Assembly (NCBI GenBank): GCA_009775535.1
Contig: VSPW01000108.1
Span: 1 to 6,712, forward strand
Length of the DNA: 6,712 nucleotides
Direction of reading: 5' to 3'
From: Muribaculaceae bacterium
Lineage (GTDB): Bacteria > Bacteroidota > Bacteroidia > Bacteroidales > Muribaculaceae
A program made the position numbers and the translations under genes. The notes beneath the pieces were generated by a model that had not been told where the DNA came from, did not search any database, and saw nothing but the letters and a program-made list of their open reading frames with translations. Positions 1 through 6,598 of the stretch are shown one piece after another (the stretch's first letter is position 1; the number at the start of each line of letters is the position of its first letter).

Positions 1-578
1 AGATTGCGCGGCAACTACGATTGCGCGACATGGGGGGAATCATCGTAGTCGATTTCATCGACATGAACAAGGCCGAGCACCGGCAACAGCTATATGAGCA
101 CATGAAGCAAGTGATGGCCAACGACAGGGCAAGGCACAATATACTGCCCCTGAGCAAATTCGGGCTGATGCAAATAACGCGCCAGCGCGTACGTCCGGCC
201 CTGGACATAGTGACCTCCGAGGCGTGCCCATCGTGCTACGGACGCGGAGAGGTGCAACCGTCGCTGCTGTTCACCGACACGCTAAAGGAAAAGATCGACT
301 ATCTGGTCAACACCCTTGGCAAGCAAGGGTTCATAATGTATGTCCACCCGTTTGTGGACGCCTACATAAAGAAAGGACTTTTCTCAATGTACGGGAAATG
401 GCGCAGGGAGTTCGGACGCCAGTTCAAGGTTGTCCCCGACCAGGCGCTGGCATACCTGCAATACCGGATAATCGATTCCGAAGGCAATGAACTAGACCTG
501 AAGGAGGAGAAGGACCTTGACTCGTCATCGACAACAAAGACCAAAAACAAAGCCAAAATCCGCGGAAAGGAGGACTGA
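1..578 (+). CDS. rng: Ribonuclease E/G family endoribonuclease, 3' part (5' end outside window)
   Basis: This is the C-terminal end of a single-strand-specific, 5'-end-sensitive endoribonuclease that processes rRNA and turns over mRNA in the cytoplasm. The reading frame is open from base 3 through the left edge, and the residues before the TTG at 21 (IARQLRLRDMGG) are core RNase E/G sequence, so the gene is cut by the window and does not start here. VVDFIDM follows; its first Asp (codon 51-53) aligns with Mg-binding Asp346 of E. coli RNase E. The Cys-Pro-Ser-Cys pair (codons 225-227 and 234-236) is the Zn-link that holds the dimer together in this family. About 110 residues of RNase G-like sequence follow, then a charged, low-complexity tail (Asp/Glu/Ser/Thr then Lys-rich) of about 30 residues. 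There is no long RNase E-type scaffold domain, so RNase G is the better name. It ends before a strong terminator. Confidence 0.93.
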   Translation, partial: IARQLRLRDMGGIIVVDFIDMNKAEHRQQLYEHMKQVMANDRARHNILPLSKFGLMQITRQRVRPALDIVTSEACPSCYGRGEVQPSLLFTDTLKEKIDYLVNTLGKQGFIMYVHPFVDAYIKKGLFSMYGKWRREFGRQFKVVPDQALAYLQYRIIDSEGNELDLKEEKDLDSSSTTKTKNKAKIRGKED

Positions 579-610
579 CCGTCCATGATCCCGCAAAAGA
601 CCATAACAGA

Positions 611-652
611 CGCGGCAGCGTGACAATTTTAAGTCATGTTGCCGCGTTTTTT
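611..652 (+). terminator. Rho-independent terminator of the RNase G gene
   Basis: A 14-bp stem (611-624 with 633-646) has an outer perfect CGCGGCA/TGCCGCG half and an inner half with two G-U pairs. It closes an 8-base A/T loop and is followed directly by six T residues (647-652). It lies 32 bases after the rng stop codon and separates rng from metK. Confidence 0.93.
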
Positions 653-687
653 AACACTAATGTTCACTAGATGACGCAAATTATAGC

Positions 688-695
688 TAACTTTG
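688..695 (+). promoter_or_regulatory. Probable -7 box of the metK promoter (TAACTTTG)
   Basis: TAACTTTG is an exact match to the Bacteroidetes primary sigma factor -7 box TAnnTTTG. It lies downstream of the rng terminator, and transcription would begin near base 700, just ahead of the putative riboswitch. No convincing TTTG box sits 19-21 bases upstream; TGTT at 661-664 is a poor candidate. The same ten bases, TAACTTTGCA, recur in the tRNA-Asp promoter in this window, which supports a real promoter. Confidence 0.65.
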
Positions 696-720
696 CAGCC
701 TCATGACGAGGCGCGCCGCG

Positions 721-770
721 CCGGTGGACAAATTTGGCTGCTTGCAACCACCCGAAAAAATGCTAAAACC
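721..770 (+). promoter_or_regulatory. Putative SAM-II-type riboswitch in the metK leader
   Basis: The fold is an H-type pseudoknot. Stem P1 is GGTGG (723-727) with CCACC (748-752). The loop between them contains ATTTGG and ends in TTGCAA immediately before the 3' strand of P1. An A-rich linker (GAAAAAA) follows, then TGCTAAAACC (761-770). In SAM-II RNAs the loop and the 3' segment pair at both ends; here GC 744-745 can pair with GC 762-763 and GG 736-737 with CC 769-770, with U-A contacts between. The known family has CC in the loop and GG at the 3' end, so the GG/CC here would be a compensatory swap. UUGCAA and GCUAAAA are family hallmarks, and SAM-II relatives with altered loops are known from Bacteroidetes. 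The position upstream of metK fits SAM feedback. The family assignment is from memory of the consensus, not from a covariance search. Confidence 0.72.
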
Positions 771-902
771 GCGGGAAATCCCCATTCTGGTTCTTTGCTG
801 GCATAATCCAACGGCTCACTTGGCGCATCCGCCGCCCTGTCTTGAAGTGACCCGCCGCATTGTGCGTACTTTATGACAACAACAAATAAAAAAATACAGC
901 AA

Positions 903-2186
903 ATGAACTACCTATTTACATCAGAGTCAGTGTCCGAGGGGCATCCTGACAAAGTGGCAGACCAGATTTCGGACGCCATACTTGACGAATTCCTGGCATA
1001 CGACCCACAATCGAAGGTGGCTTGCGAGACATTGGTGACGACTGGGCAGGTTATAGTGGCCGGAGAGGTGAAGAGCAACGCATACATCGACCTGATGGAC
1101 GTTACCCGCCGTGTGATAACCGGCATAGGCTACAACCGCTCAGAGCTAAAGTTCGACGGCAACGCATGCGGTGTCTTCTCGGCGCTGCACGAGCAGAGCG
1201 GTGACATCAACCGTGGAGTCGAGCGCGAGACAGCCGAGGAACAGGGTGCAGGCGACCAGGGGATGATGTTCGGATACGCCACCAATGAGACACCCGAACT
1301 GATGCCGCTTACGCTATCACTGAGCCATATGCTATTGCGCGAGCTTTCCCAGATACGCCGCGAAGGCAAGCTGATGACCTACCTGCGGCCTGACTCGAAA
1401 AGCCAGGTGACAGTAGAATATGACGAATGCCACCGCCCGGTAAGGGTCAACACGATAGTGATATCCACCCAACACGACGAGTTCATCCCCGCAGCCGAAG
1501 GCCTTTCCCAGGACGAGGCCGACAGGCAGATGGTGGAGAAAATCAGGGACGATGTGCAATGCATACTGCTCCCACGCGTGATAGCCAAGCTTCCGGAAGA
1601 CATCGCCGCCTTGTTTGACGACAGGTACACCCTACATGTGAACCCGACCGGGAAATTTGTAATCGGAGGCCCTCACGGCGACACCGGCCTGACCGGCAGG
1701 AAAATAATAGTGGACACCTATGGCGGCCATGGCGCACATGGCGGCGGGGCATTCTCGGGCAAGGACCCGTCGAAGGTAGACCGTTCGGCCGCATATGCCG
1801 CACGCCACATAGCCAAGAACATGGTGGCCGCCGGGGTGGCAGACCGGGTACTGATACAGGTGGCATACGCTATCGGTGTGGCGCATCCGGTGAGCCTGTA
1901 TGCCGACACGTTCGGCACAGCGCATGTCGGGCTTTCAGACGCGGAGATATCAGAACGCATATCCGCCATATTCGACATGCGCCCGCATGCCATCGAACAG
2001 CGCCTGAAGCTTCGCAACCCTATCTATGAGGAGACAGCCGCCTACGGCCATATGGGCCGCGAGCCGCGCGTGGTGACCAAGCATTTCTCGTCCAAATACG
2101 AAGGGGAGAAGACTATGGAAGTGGAACTGTTCACATGGGAGAAGACCGACATGGCAGACCGCGTGAGGGAGGCTTTCGGGCTTTGA
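903..2186 (+). CDS. metK: S-adenosylmethionine synthetase (methionine adenosyltransferase)
   Basis: This cytoplasmic enzyme makes S-adenosylmethionine from L-methionine and ATP, releasing phosphate and pyrophosphate. From the start at 903 it is 427 residues, close to Bacteroidales MetK. It is roughly 40 residues longer than E. coli MetK, the extra being mainly in the central region before the GPHGDTG motif. Visible motifs are SEGHPDKVADQISD (residues 11-24; His14 is the catalytic His), GAGDQGMMFGYATNE (115-129, methionine/ATP site), GPHGDTGLTGRK (256-267) and the glycine-rich nucleotide loop GGHGAHGGGAFSGKDPSK (274-291). I chose ATG 903 because homologues begin one to three residues before YLFTSES and because an A-rich tract precedes it. 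An in-frame ATG at 873 would add ten polar residues (MTTTNKKIQQ) with no family counterpart. The long leader carries a putative SAM riboswitch. No catalytic residue appears to be missing. Confidence 0.97.
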   Translation: MNYLFTSESVSEGHPDKVADQISDAILDEFLAYDPQSKVACETLVTTGQVIVAGEVKSNAYIDLMDVTRRVITGIGYNRSELKFDGNACGVFSALHEQSGDINRGVERETAEEQGAGDQGMMFGYATNETPELMPLTLSLSHMLLRELSQIRREGKLMTYLRPDSKSQVTVEYDECHRPVRVNTIVISTQHDEFIPAAEGLSQDEADRQMVEKIRDDVQCILLPRVIAKLPEDIAALFDDRYTLHVNPTGKFVIGGPHGDTGLTGRKIIVDTYGGHGAHGGGAFSGKDPSKVDRSAAYAARHIAKNMVAAGVADRVLIQVAYAIGVAHPVSLYADTFGTAHVGLSDAEISERISAIFDMRPHAIEQRLKLRNPIYEETAAYGHMGREPRVVTKHFSSKYEGEKTMEVELFTWEKTDMADRVREAFGL

Positions 2187-2198
2187 TAGACAAAATCA

Positions 2199-2214
2199 GG
2201 CCTGTGATGAGGCC
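2199..2214 (+). terminator. Small hairpin after metK, possible weak terminator
   Basis: GGCCT (2199-2203) and AGGCC (2210-2214) form a perfect 5-bp stem with a 6-base loop, 13 bases after the metK stop. No T-tract follows, so it is not a standard terminator. It is the only candidate for ending metK transcription before the next promoter. Confidence 0.22.
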
Positions 2215-2240
2215 AAATGCAAGTTATTGGCATAATCCAT

Positions 2241-2271
2241 TTTGATTGAATGCAAAAAAAATGTATCTTTG
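2241..2271 (+). promoter_or_regulatory. Bacteroidetes-type promoter for the PpiD-like gene
   Basis: TTTG (2241-2244) and TATCTTTG (2264-2271) are separated by 19 bases. Both match the -33 and -7 boxes of the Bacteroidetes consensus. Transcription is expected to start near 2278, giving an AT-rich leader of about 50 bases before the ATG at 2327. This is the best promoter in the window. Confidence 0.82.
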
Positions 2272-2326
2272 TGCGATTATTGCATTATCACGAATAATAT
2301 CAAAAAATCTACCTTAATACCTCAAA

Positions 2327-4456
2327 ATGGCAACATTAGAAAAAATCCGCAAGAAATCGGCGCTGCTTTTCACCATCATTATCGTGGCGCTTCTTGCCTT
2401 TATTCTCGGTGACTTCCTCACCTCCGGCCGTTCGTTCTTCGGACACGGTACAACAATGGCCAAAACAGCCGGACAATCCATCGACTACAACAAAGTTTCG
2501 GAACGTGTGGAACAGTTAAGCCAGCAGGCCCAGGCCCAAGGCCAGAACCCTGACAGCGAAGCGCTCCGCCAGATGGCCATCCAGCAGCTCCTCACCCAGG
2601 CCCTCATCAACCAGGAGATCGCTGACCTTGGCATCACAGTGTCCGATTCAGAGATATCCAACGGTATGACAGGCGCTGTCCCCCATCCTGCCGTACAGCA
2701 GTTCATCTACCAGATATCACAGTCGCTCGGGCTGCAGAACATATCCGGCGAAGCAGTGTTCGATGCTGTGTCGAACCCCGCAAAATACGGCATCAGCGAC
2801 CAGCAGACCGCACAGCAGCTGCGCGCGCTGTGGGCCCAGCAGGAGCAGCAGCTCGAAGAGGCCATCAAGTACCAGAAGTTCACCGACCTCATCTCCGGCC
2901 TCTATAGCGCCAACCCCGTTGACGCTGAAGCGCGTACGGCGGACATGAACACCACATCCCATATCTCGTATGTGGCCAAGGACTTCACTTCCCTCCCTGA
3001 CACCGATTTCAACGTGTCGGATGACGAGATCAAGGCTGAATGGTCAAAGAACCGGGAAATGTACCGCATAGCAGAACCCGGACGGGCCATCAACTATATC
3101 ATCGTGCCCATCCAGCCCTCAGCTGAGGACATCCGCCGATATGAGGCCGAGGCTGCAAACGCCATCGCCACACTCCGTACTGACTCAACCGGGGTAAATT
3201 CGCTCCAGGGCAACACGGCATTCGTGACAAACCGCGTCTCCACACCGATGCGCGATGTACAGAACCCTATACTCCGCTCATATCTGGACACGGCACGCGT
3301 TGGCCAGGTGGAACAGCTTGTACATAACGGACAGGGATATACGTTCGCCAAACTTATCGGCAAGAAGAATGAGGTTGACTCAGTGCGCATATCGTTCGCC
3401 CTGTTTGCCGACACCGATTCCCGTGACTCGGTGATGGCCAAGGTGAATAGCGGGGAGCTCACATTCGCCAAATTCCTGGAAGAAAATCCCGGTGTAGGCC
3501 AGGATTCAATCTGGGACCGCATGGTAGGCACTGACACCCCTGCAGCACTCGCATCCAAGATCATCAGCGCGCCAATCAATGAGTTCATAAGCTTTGATGA
3601 CTCGATTATGACCCCTAACGGCAATTATGAACAGCGCCATATGGCAGTAAAGGTCATCTCCCGCCGTGCCCCAGTGCCTGTATACGATGTGGCCATAGTG
3701 CAGTATGACACCGAGGCCTCACAGGAGACAATCAACAAGCTCAACTCCGATCTCCGCAAGTATGTGTCGGACAATGCTACCGCCGAGGCGTTCAAGAAGA
3801 ATGCTGCCGCTGCCGGATATAACCTCCAGAGCACGATAGTGGGCGCATCGACAGCCAACATAAGCGGTCTTGAGGATTCGCGCGCAATGGTGAAATGGGC
3901 CCTTGACAACAAAAAGGAGAATGTATCGCCTGTATACCAGGACAAAAAGCAGAGCTATATCGCAGCCCTGGCCATAGATGACATCTTTGAGGAATACATC
4001 CCGGCCACCTTCCCCGACGTGAAGGAGTCGATACGCGTCAAGCTGCTCAACAACAAGAAGGCACAGAAGCTTATGGACGAATACAAAGGCAAAGCAAATG
4101 ACCTTGCCGGATATGCATCGCTGCTGGGCACAGAAGTGACCAAGATGGATGTAGTGTTCGCCTCGCCGATGTTCGGCCACCTGGGATACAATGAGGCAGC
4201 CCTCCAGGGCCAGGTTGCCGCCGCCAAGAAGGGTGAGCTGGTCGGTCCGGTACAGGGCAACACACGGATCGTGGTGTTCACCGTTGACGGGGTCGACACG
4301 GAAGGCCGCAACGCAACGTTTGAGGAGCGTTCGGCAGAATTTGACCGCACCTGCGGATATTCTGCCCTGTTCAATCCACAGAACATCCTGAATGTGCTCC
4401 GCGGCGCATCGGAAGTGACCAACTACAGCCCTGATTTTGAAAATCCGGGTCTCTAA
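2327..4456 (+). CDS. PpiD/SurA-like membrane-anchored periplasmic folding factor (peptidylprolyl isomerase family)
   Basis: A 709-residue protein with a short basic cytoplasmic N-terminus (MATLEKIRKK) and one membrane segment (about residues 11-29, ALLFTIIIVALLAFILGDF). The large remainder would lie in the periplasm. This is the layout of PpiD: an anchored chaperone that helps newly exported envelope proteins fold near the Sec translocon. Residues about 45-230 form a helical, Gln/Ala-rich SurA_N-like chaperone region, including VSDSEI and a Q-rich coiled stretch near 165-180. Residues about 350-447 lie where homologues carry a parvulin (PpiC-type) isomerase domain. Here the usual GGDLGW-type core is not recognisable, so activity may be chaperone-only. 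Two later stretches (VSPVYQDKKQSYIAAL and LVGPVQGNTRIVVF) resemble parvulin C-terminal strands. The start is supported by family length and by CTCAAA before ATG. It has its own promoter upstream and a terminator downstream, so it appears monocistronic. Confidence 0.88.
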   Translation: MATLEKIRKKSALLFTIIIVALLAFILGDFLTSGRSFFGHGTTMAKTAGQSIDYNKVSERVEQLSQQAQAQGQNPDSEALRQMAIQQLLTQALINQEIADLGITVSDSEISNGMTGAVPHPAVQQFIYQISQSLGLQNISGEAVFDAVSNPAKYGISDQQTAQQLRALWAQQEQQLEEAIKYQKFTDLISGLYSANPVDAEARTADMNTTSHISYVAKDFTSLPDTDFNVSDDEIKAEWSKNREMYRIAEPGRAINYIIVPIQPSAEDIRRYEAEAANAIATLRTDSTGVNSLQGNTAFVTNRVSTPMRDVQNPILRSYLDTARVGQVEQLVHNGQGYTFAKLIGKKNEVDSVRISFALFADTDSRDSVMAKVNSGELTFAKFLEENPGVGQDSIWDRMVGTDTPAALASKIISAPINEFISFDDSIMTPNGNYEQRHMAVKVISRRAPVPVYDVAIVQYDTEASQETINKLNSDLRKYVSDNATAEAFKKNAAAAGYNLQSTIVGASTANISGLEDSRAMVKWALDNKKENVSPVYQDKKQSYIAALAIDDIFEEYIPATFPDVKESIRVKLLNNKKAQKLMDEYKGKANDLAGYASLLGTEVTKMDVVFASPMFGHLGYNEAALQGQVAAAKKGELVGPVQGNTRIVVFTVDGVDTEGRNATFEERSAEFDRTCGYSALFNPQNILNVLRGASEVTNYSPDFENPGL

Positions 4457-4495
4457 GGATATCGCCTAGAAATTTTCCAGGCTAAGACTACATCA

Positions 4496-4540
4496 GGCAT
4501 CCGCCGCGTCATGAACATGGCTCGGCGGATGCCGCTTTTT
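4496..4540 (+). terminator. Rho-independent terminator of the PpiD-like gene
   Basis: A perfect 11-bp GC-rich stem (GGCATCCGCCG 4496-4506 with CGGCGGATGCC 4523-4533) has a 16-base loop. Five T residues follow at 4536-4540 after a two-base GC step. It begins 40 bases after the stop codon. Confidence 0.92.
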
Positions 4541-4658
4541 ATGGACTACCCGGCATTCCTGAATATACAGATAAGGTAGTGCCAAAGAGGTAAACCAAGG
4601 CATTTCGGCAGGAAATATCAAAAAAACTCACACTTCCCGCTATTTTTATCGTCTAAAA

Positions 4659-4690
4659 TTTGCACAGTCCAAGTCTGTTGGTTAACTTTG
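4659..4690 (+). promoter_or_regulatory. Promoter of the tRNA-Asp gene
   Basis: TTTG (4659-4662) and TAACTTTG (4683-4690) are 20 bases apart and both match the Bacteroidetes -33/-7 boxes. Transcription would begin near 4697, about 50 bases before the mature tRNA 5' end, so the precursor would need RNase P trimming. The rest of 4541-4745 shows no gene; TGCC/GGCA near 4580-4603 could form only a 4-bp hairpin. Confidence 0.78.
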
Positions 4691-4745
4691 CACTCGCAAA
4701 AGCACGATAAGCTAATGCCTCTCCGCTGCAAAGCACTAGAGAAAT

Positions 4746-4819
4746 GGTGTGGTAGTTCAGCTGGTTAGAATACCTGCCTGTCACGCAGGGGGTCGCGGGT
4801 TCGAGTCCCGTCCATACCG
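4746..4819 (+). tRNA. tRNA-Asp, anticodon GTC
   Basis: This is a full 74-base cloverleaf. The acceptor stem GGTGTGG (4746-4752) pairs with CCATACC (4812-4818) with one G-U pair. The D arm starts at 4755 with loop AGCTGGTTA. The anticodon stem CCTGC/GCAGG (4773-4777/4785-4789) carries loop CTGTCAC, giving anticodon GTC (4780-4782), which reads both Asp codons. The variable loop is GGGTC. The T stem GCGGG/CCCGT holds TTCGAGT. The discriminator base is G (4819), an identity base for Asp. The genome does not encode CCA (the next bases are CAA), so the CCA end must be added by tRNA nucleotidyltransferase. Confidence 0.97.
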
Positions 4820-4833
4820 CAAGAGGAGAGAGG

Positions 4834-4879
4834 AGAATGAGTGATTGCTAATCTACGGATTGCGTTGCTCATTCTTTTT
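4834..4879 (+). terminator. Terminator of the tRNA-Asp transcript
   Basis: GAATGAG (4835-4841) pairs perfectly with CTCATTC (4868-4874), and A4834 can add a pair with T4875. The 26-base interior can extend the stem weakly through wobble pairs. The T run at 4875-4879 follows directly. It begins 15 bases after the tRNA, so the tRNA is probably transcribed alone. Confidence 0.8.
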
Positions 4880-5027
4880 ATCCAGCAACGGATATCTGCA
4901 CACCAGCCAACGGGGTGTCGGCATTTACGGCAGACTATACAGGCGGATGCGTCTAGAAACCCATATCCATCAGCCCCATACAATCAATAAGACAACCTCT
5001 TTAACCCTACCCCACAACACTAGAAGC

Positions 5028-6548
5028 ATGAAAAACAGGATATACTCATGTGCATTAGCCTCGTTAGCGGCAGCCAACGGCTTCTGCATGCAGGAAGCGC
5101 AAAGGCCTAACATCATATATATAATGTGTGACGACATGGGCTACGGCGACCTTGGCTGCTACGGCCAGCGGCTAATCTCCACCCCACGGATAGACAGCCT
5201 TGCCTCTGAGGGCATGAGGTTCACACAGGCCTATGCAGGAAGCCCTGTATCTGCCCCTTCGCGTGCAAGCTTCATGACCGGGCAGCATACTGGACATACG
5301 GAGGTGCGCGGCAACAAGGAGTATTGGCATGGCAAACTGGACATGCATTACGGGGACAACGTGGACTATTCGGTTGTGGGGCAGCATCCTTATGACCCGG
5401 GACATGTGATAATACCGGAAATATTCAAGGATAACGGCTATGCTACCGGGATGTTCGGGAAATGGGCCGGCGGATATGAGGGTTCTGTGTCAACTCCCGA
5501 CAAGCGTGGCATCGATGAGTACTTCGGATATATATGCCAGTTCCAGGCCCATCTCTATTATCCGAATTTCCTGAATGAGTACAGCCGTTCGAGAGGCGAC
5601 AGCTGCGTGAGGCGCGTCACGCTTGAGCAGAACATCGGGCATGCCATGTATGGGGATGATTATCTAAACCGCAAGCAGTATTCGGCGGACATAATACACA
5701 GGAAGGCCCTTGAGTGGCTTGACAACCAGTCGCCAGAGCGTCCTTTCCTTGGGATATTCACATATACGCTTCCCCATGCGGAACTTATACAGCCACGGGA
5801 TTCGATACTGGAGATGTACCACGAGAGGCTGAAGGGGTTTGACGAGAAATTGTATGGCGGAGACGAGGGGTCGCGGTACAATCCGACCGCCACAGCGCAC
5901 GCACAGTTCGCCGGCATGATAACGCGCCTTGACAAGCAGGTGGGCGATATCCTGGACCTGCTGGAGAAGAAGGGGCTTGCGGAGAATACTGTGGTAATCT
6001 TCACCTCTGACAACGGCCCTCATGAGGAGGGCGGAGGCGACCCGGATTTCTTCAACCGTGACGGCCTGCTTAGGGGAATCAAGCGGTCTATCTATGAAGG
6101 GGGCATACGTATCCCATTCATAGTACGGTGGCCGGGGCATGTGAAAGCCGGGGCTGTCAATGACCATATACTTGCCTTTTATGACCTTATGCCCACTTTC
6201 TGCGATATCGCAGGGATTAGGGACTATACGGAAAGATATGGCAACAGGGACATGGAGACCGATTATTTTGACGGCATTTCTTTCTATCCTTCGCTTACAG
6301 GCAACGGGACACAGATCCCCCATGAGTTCCTGTATTGGGAATTCCATGAGACGGATATGATAGGCGTGCGCATGGGTGACTGGAAGCTGGTTGTCCGCCA
6401 GGGGGATTGCGAGCTCTACAATCTCGCCTCTGACGTCCATGAGGACCATAATGTGGCCGGAGATTATCCGGATATCGTCCGGAAAATGAGGGATATCATT
6501 GCCCGTGAACATACCTCCAGCCGTTATTTCCATGTGACGCTGCCTTAG
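5028..6548 (+). CDS. Serine-type (S1 family) sulfatase, exported
   Basis: A 506-residue sulfatase hydrolyses a sulfate ester, probably on a host or dietary glycan; the exact substrate cannot be read from the sequence. The N-terminus (MKNR, then hydrophobic residues to about 16) looks like a Sec signal peptide. Cys20 is not in a good lipobox. Metal ligands Asp35-Asp36 lie in CDDMGYGDLGCYG. The formylglycine motif is SAPSRASFMTG, with Ser75 as the residue to be converted and Arg79 beside it. Serine here implies maturation by a radical-SAM anSME enzyme encoded elsewhere. Lys145 (FGKW), His250 (LPHAEL), Asp328-Asn329 (SDNGPH) and Lys352 complete the site. The position after KW that is His in arylsulfatase A is Ala147 here. 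The C-terminus (GDWKLV...LYNL) is typical. I chose ATG 5028 because it creates the signal peptide; the frame stays open upstream to 4845, but that extension overlaps the tRNA terminator. No consensus promoter is visible in 4880-5027, and no SusC/D-like gene is present. Confidence 0.93.
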   Translation: MKNRIYSCALASLAAANGFCMQEAQRPNIIYIMCDDMGYGDLGCYGQRLISTPRIDSLASEGMRFTQAYAGSPVSAPSRASFMTGQHTGHTEVRGNKEYWHGKLDMHYGDNVDYSVVGQHPYDPGHVIIPEIFKDNGYATGMFGKWAGGYEGSVSTPDKRGIDEYFGYICQFQAHLYYPNFLNEYSRSRGDSCVRRVTLEQNIGHAMYGDDYLNRKQYSADIIHRKALEWLDNQSPERPFLGIFTYTLPHAELIQPRDSILEMYHERLKGFDEKLYGGDEGSRYNPTATAHAQFAGMITRLDKQVGDILDLLEKKGLAENTVVIFTSDNGPHEEGGGDPDFFNRDGLLRGIKRSIYEGGIRIPFIVRWPGHVKAGAVNDHILAFYDLMPTFCDIAGIRDYTERYGNRDMETDYFDGISFYPSLTGNGTQIPHEFLYWEFHETDMIGVRMGDWKLVVRQGDCELYNLASDVHEDHNVAGDYPDIVRKMRDIIAREHTSSRYFHVTLP

Positions 6549-6598
6549 CGTTTGTTTTTCCAACGATGTCAATGTTCTCTTTTTGCCTGGATTTGTGC

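Noticed and set aside
671..706. An 11-codon ORF spanning the metK promoter box.
   Set aside because: It would start upstream of the predicted transcription start and contains the TAACTTTG box, so it is almost certainly not translated.
1543..1866. Arg/Pro/Cys-rich reverse-strand frames opposite metK.
   Set aside because: They have composition typical of antisense translation of GC-rich coding DNA and lie over the most conserved MetK motifs.
3094..4422. Several 100-176-codon reverse-strand frames opposite the PpiD-like gene.
   Set aside because: They are antisense to a long gene with a clear family match and its own promoter and terminator; they overlap each other and lack recognisable motifs.
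4900..4918. ACACC/GGTGT hairpin upstream of the sulfatase as an operator.
   Set aside because: It has only five pairs, with no promoter nearby and no repeat elsewhere in the window; chance is enough to explain it.
4765..4983. A 72-codon reverse-strand frame ending in a GMDGTRTRDPLRDRQVF-like tail.
   Set aside because: This tail is the antisense translation of tRNA-Asp, a well-known false protein in databases. The frame overlaps the tRNA and its terminator and has no independent support.
4845..5027. A 61-codon N-terminal extension of the sulfatase.
   Set aside because: It begins inside the tRNA terminator at a TTG, has no sulfatase-like sequence, and would bury the signal peptide that starts at ATG 5028.
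4746..5027. Integration (att) site at the tRNA-Asp 3' end.
   Set aside because: I found no second copy of the tRNA 3' sequence in the window and no integrase, and the tRNA is followed by its own terminator.
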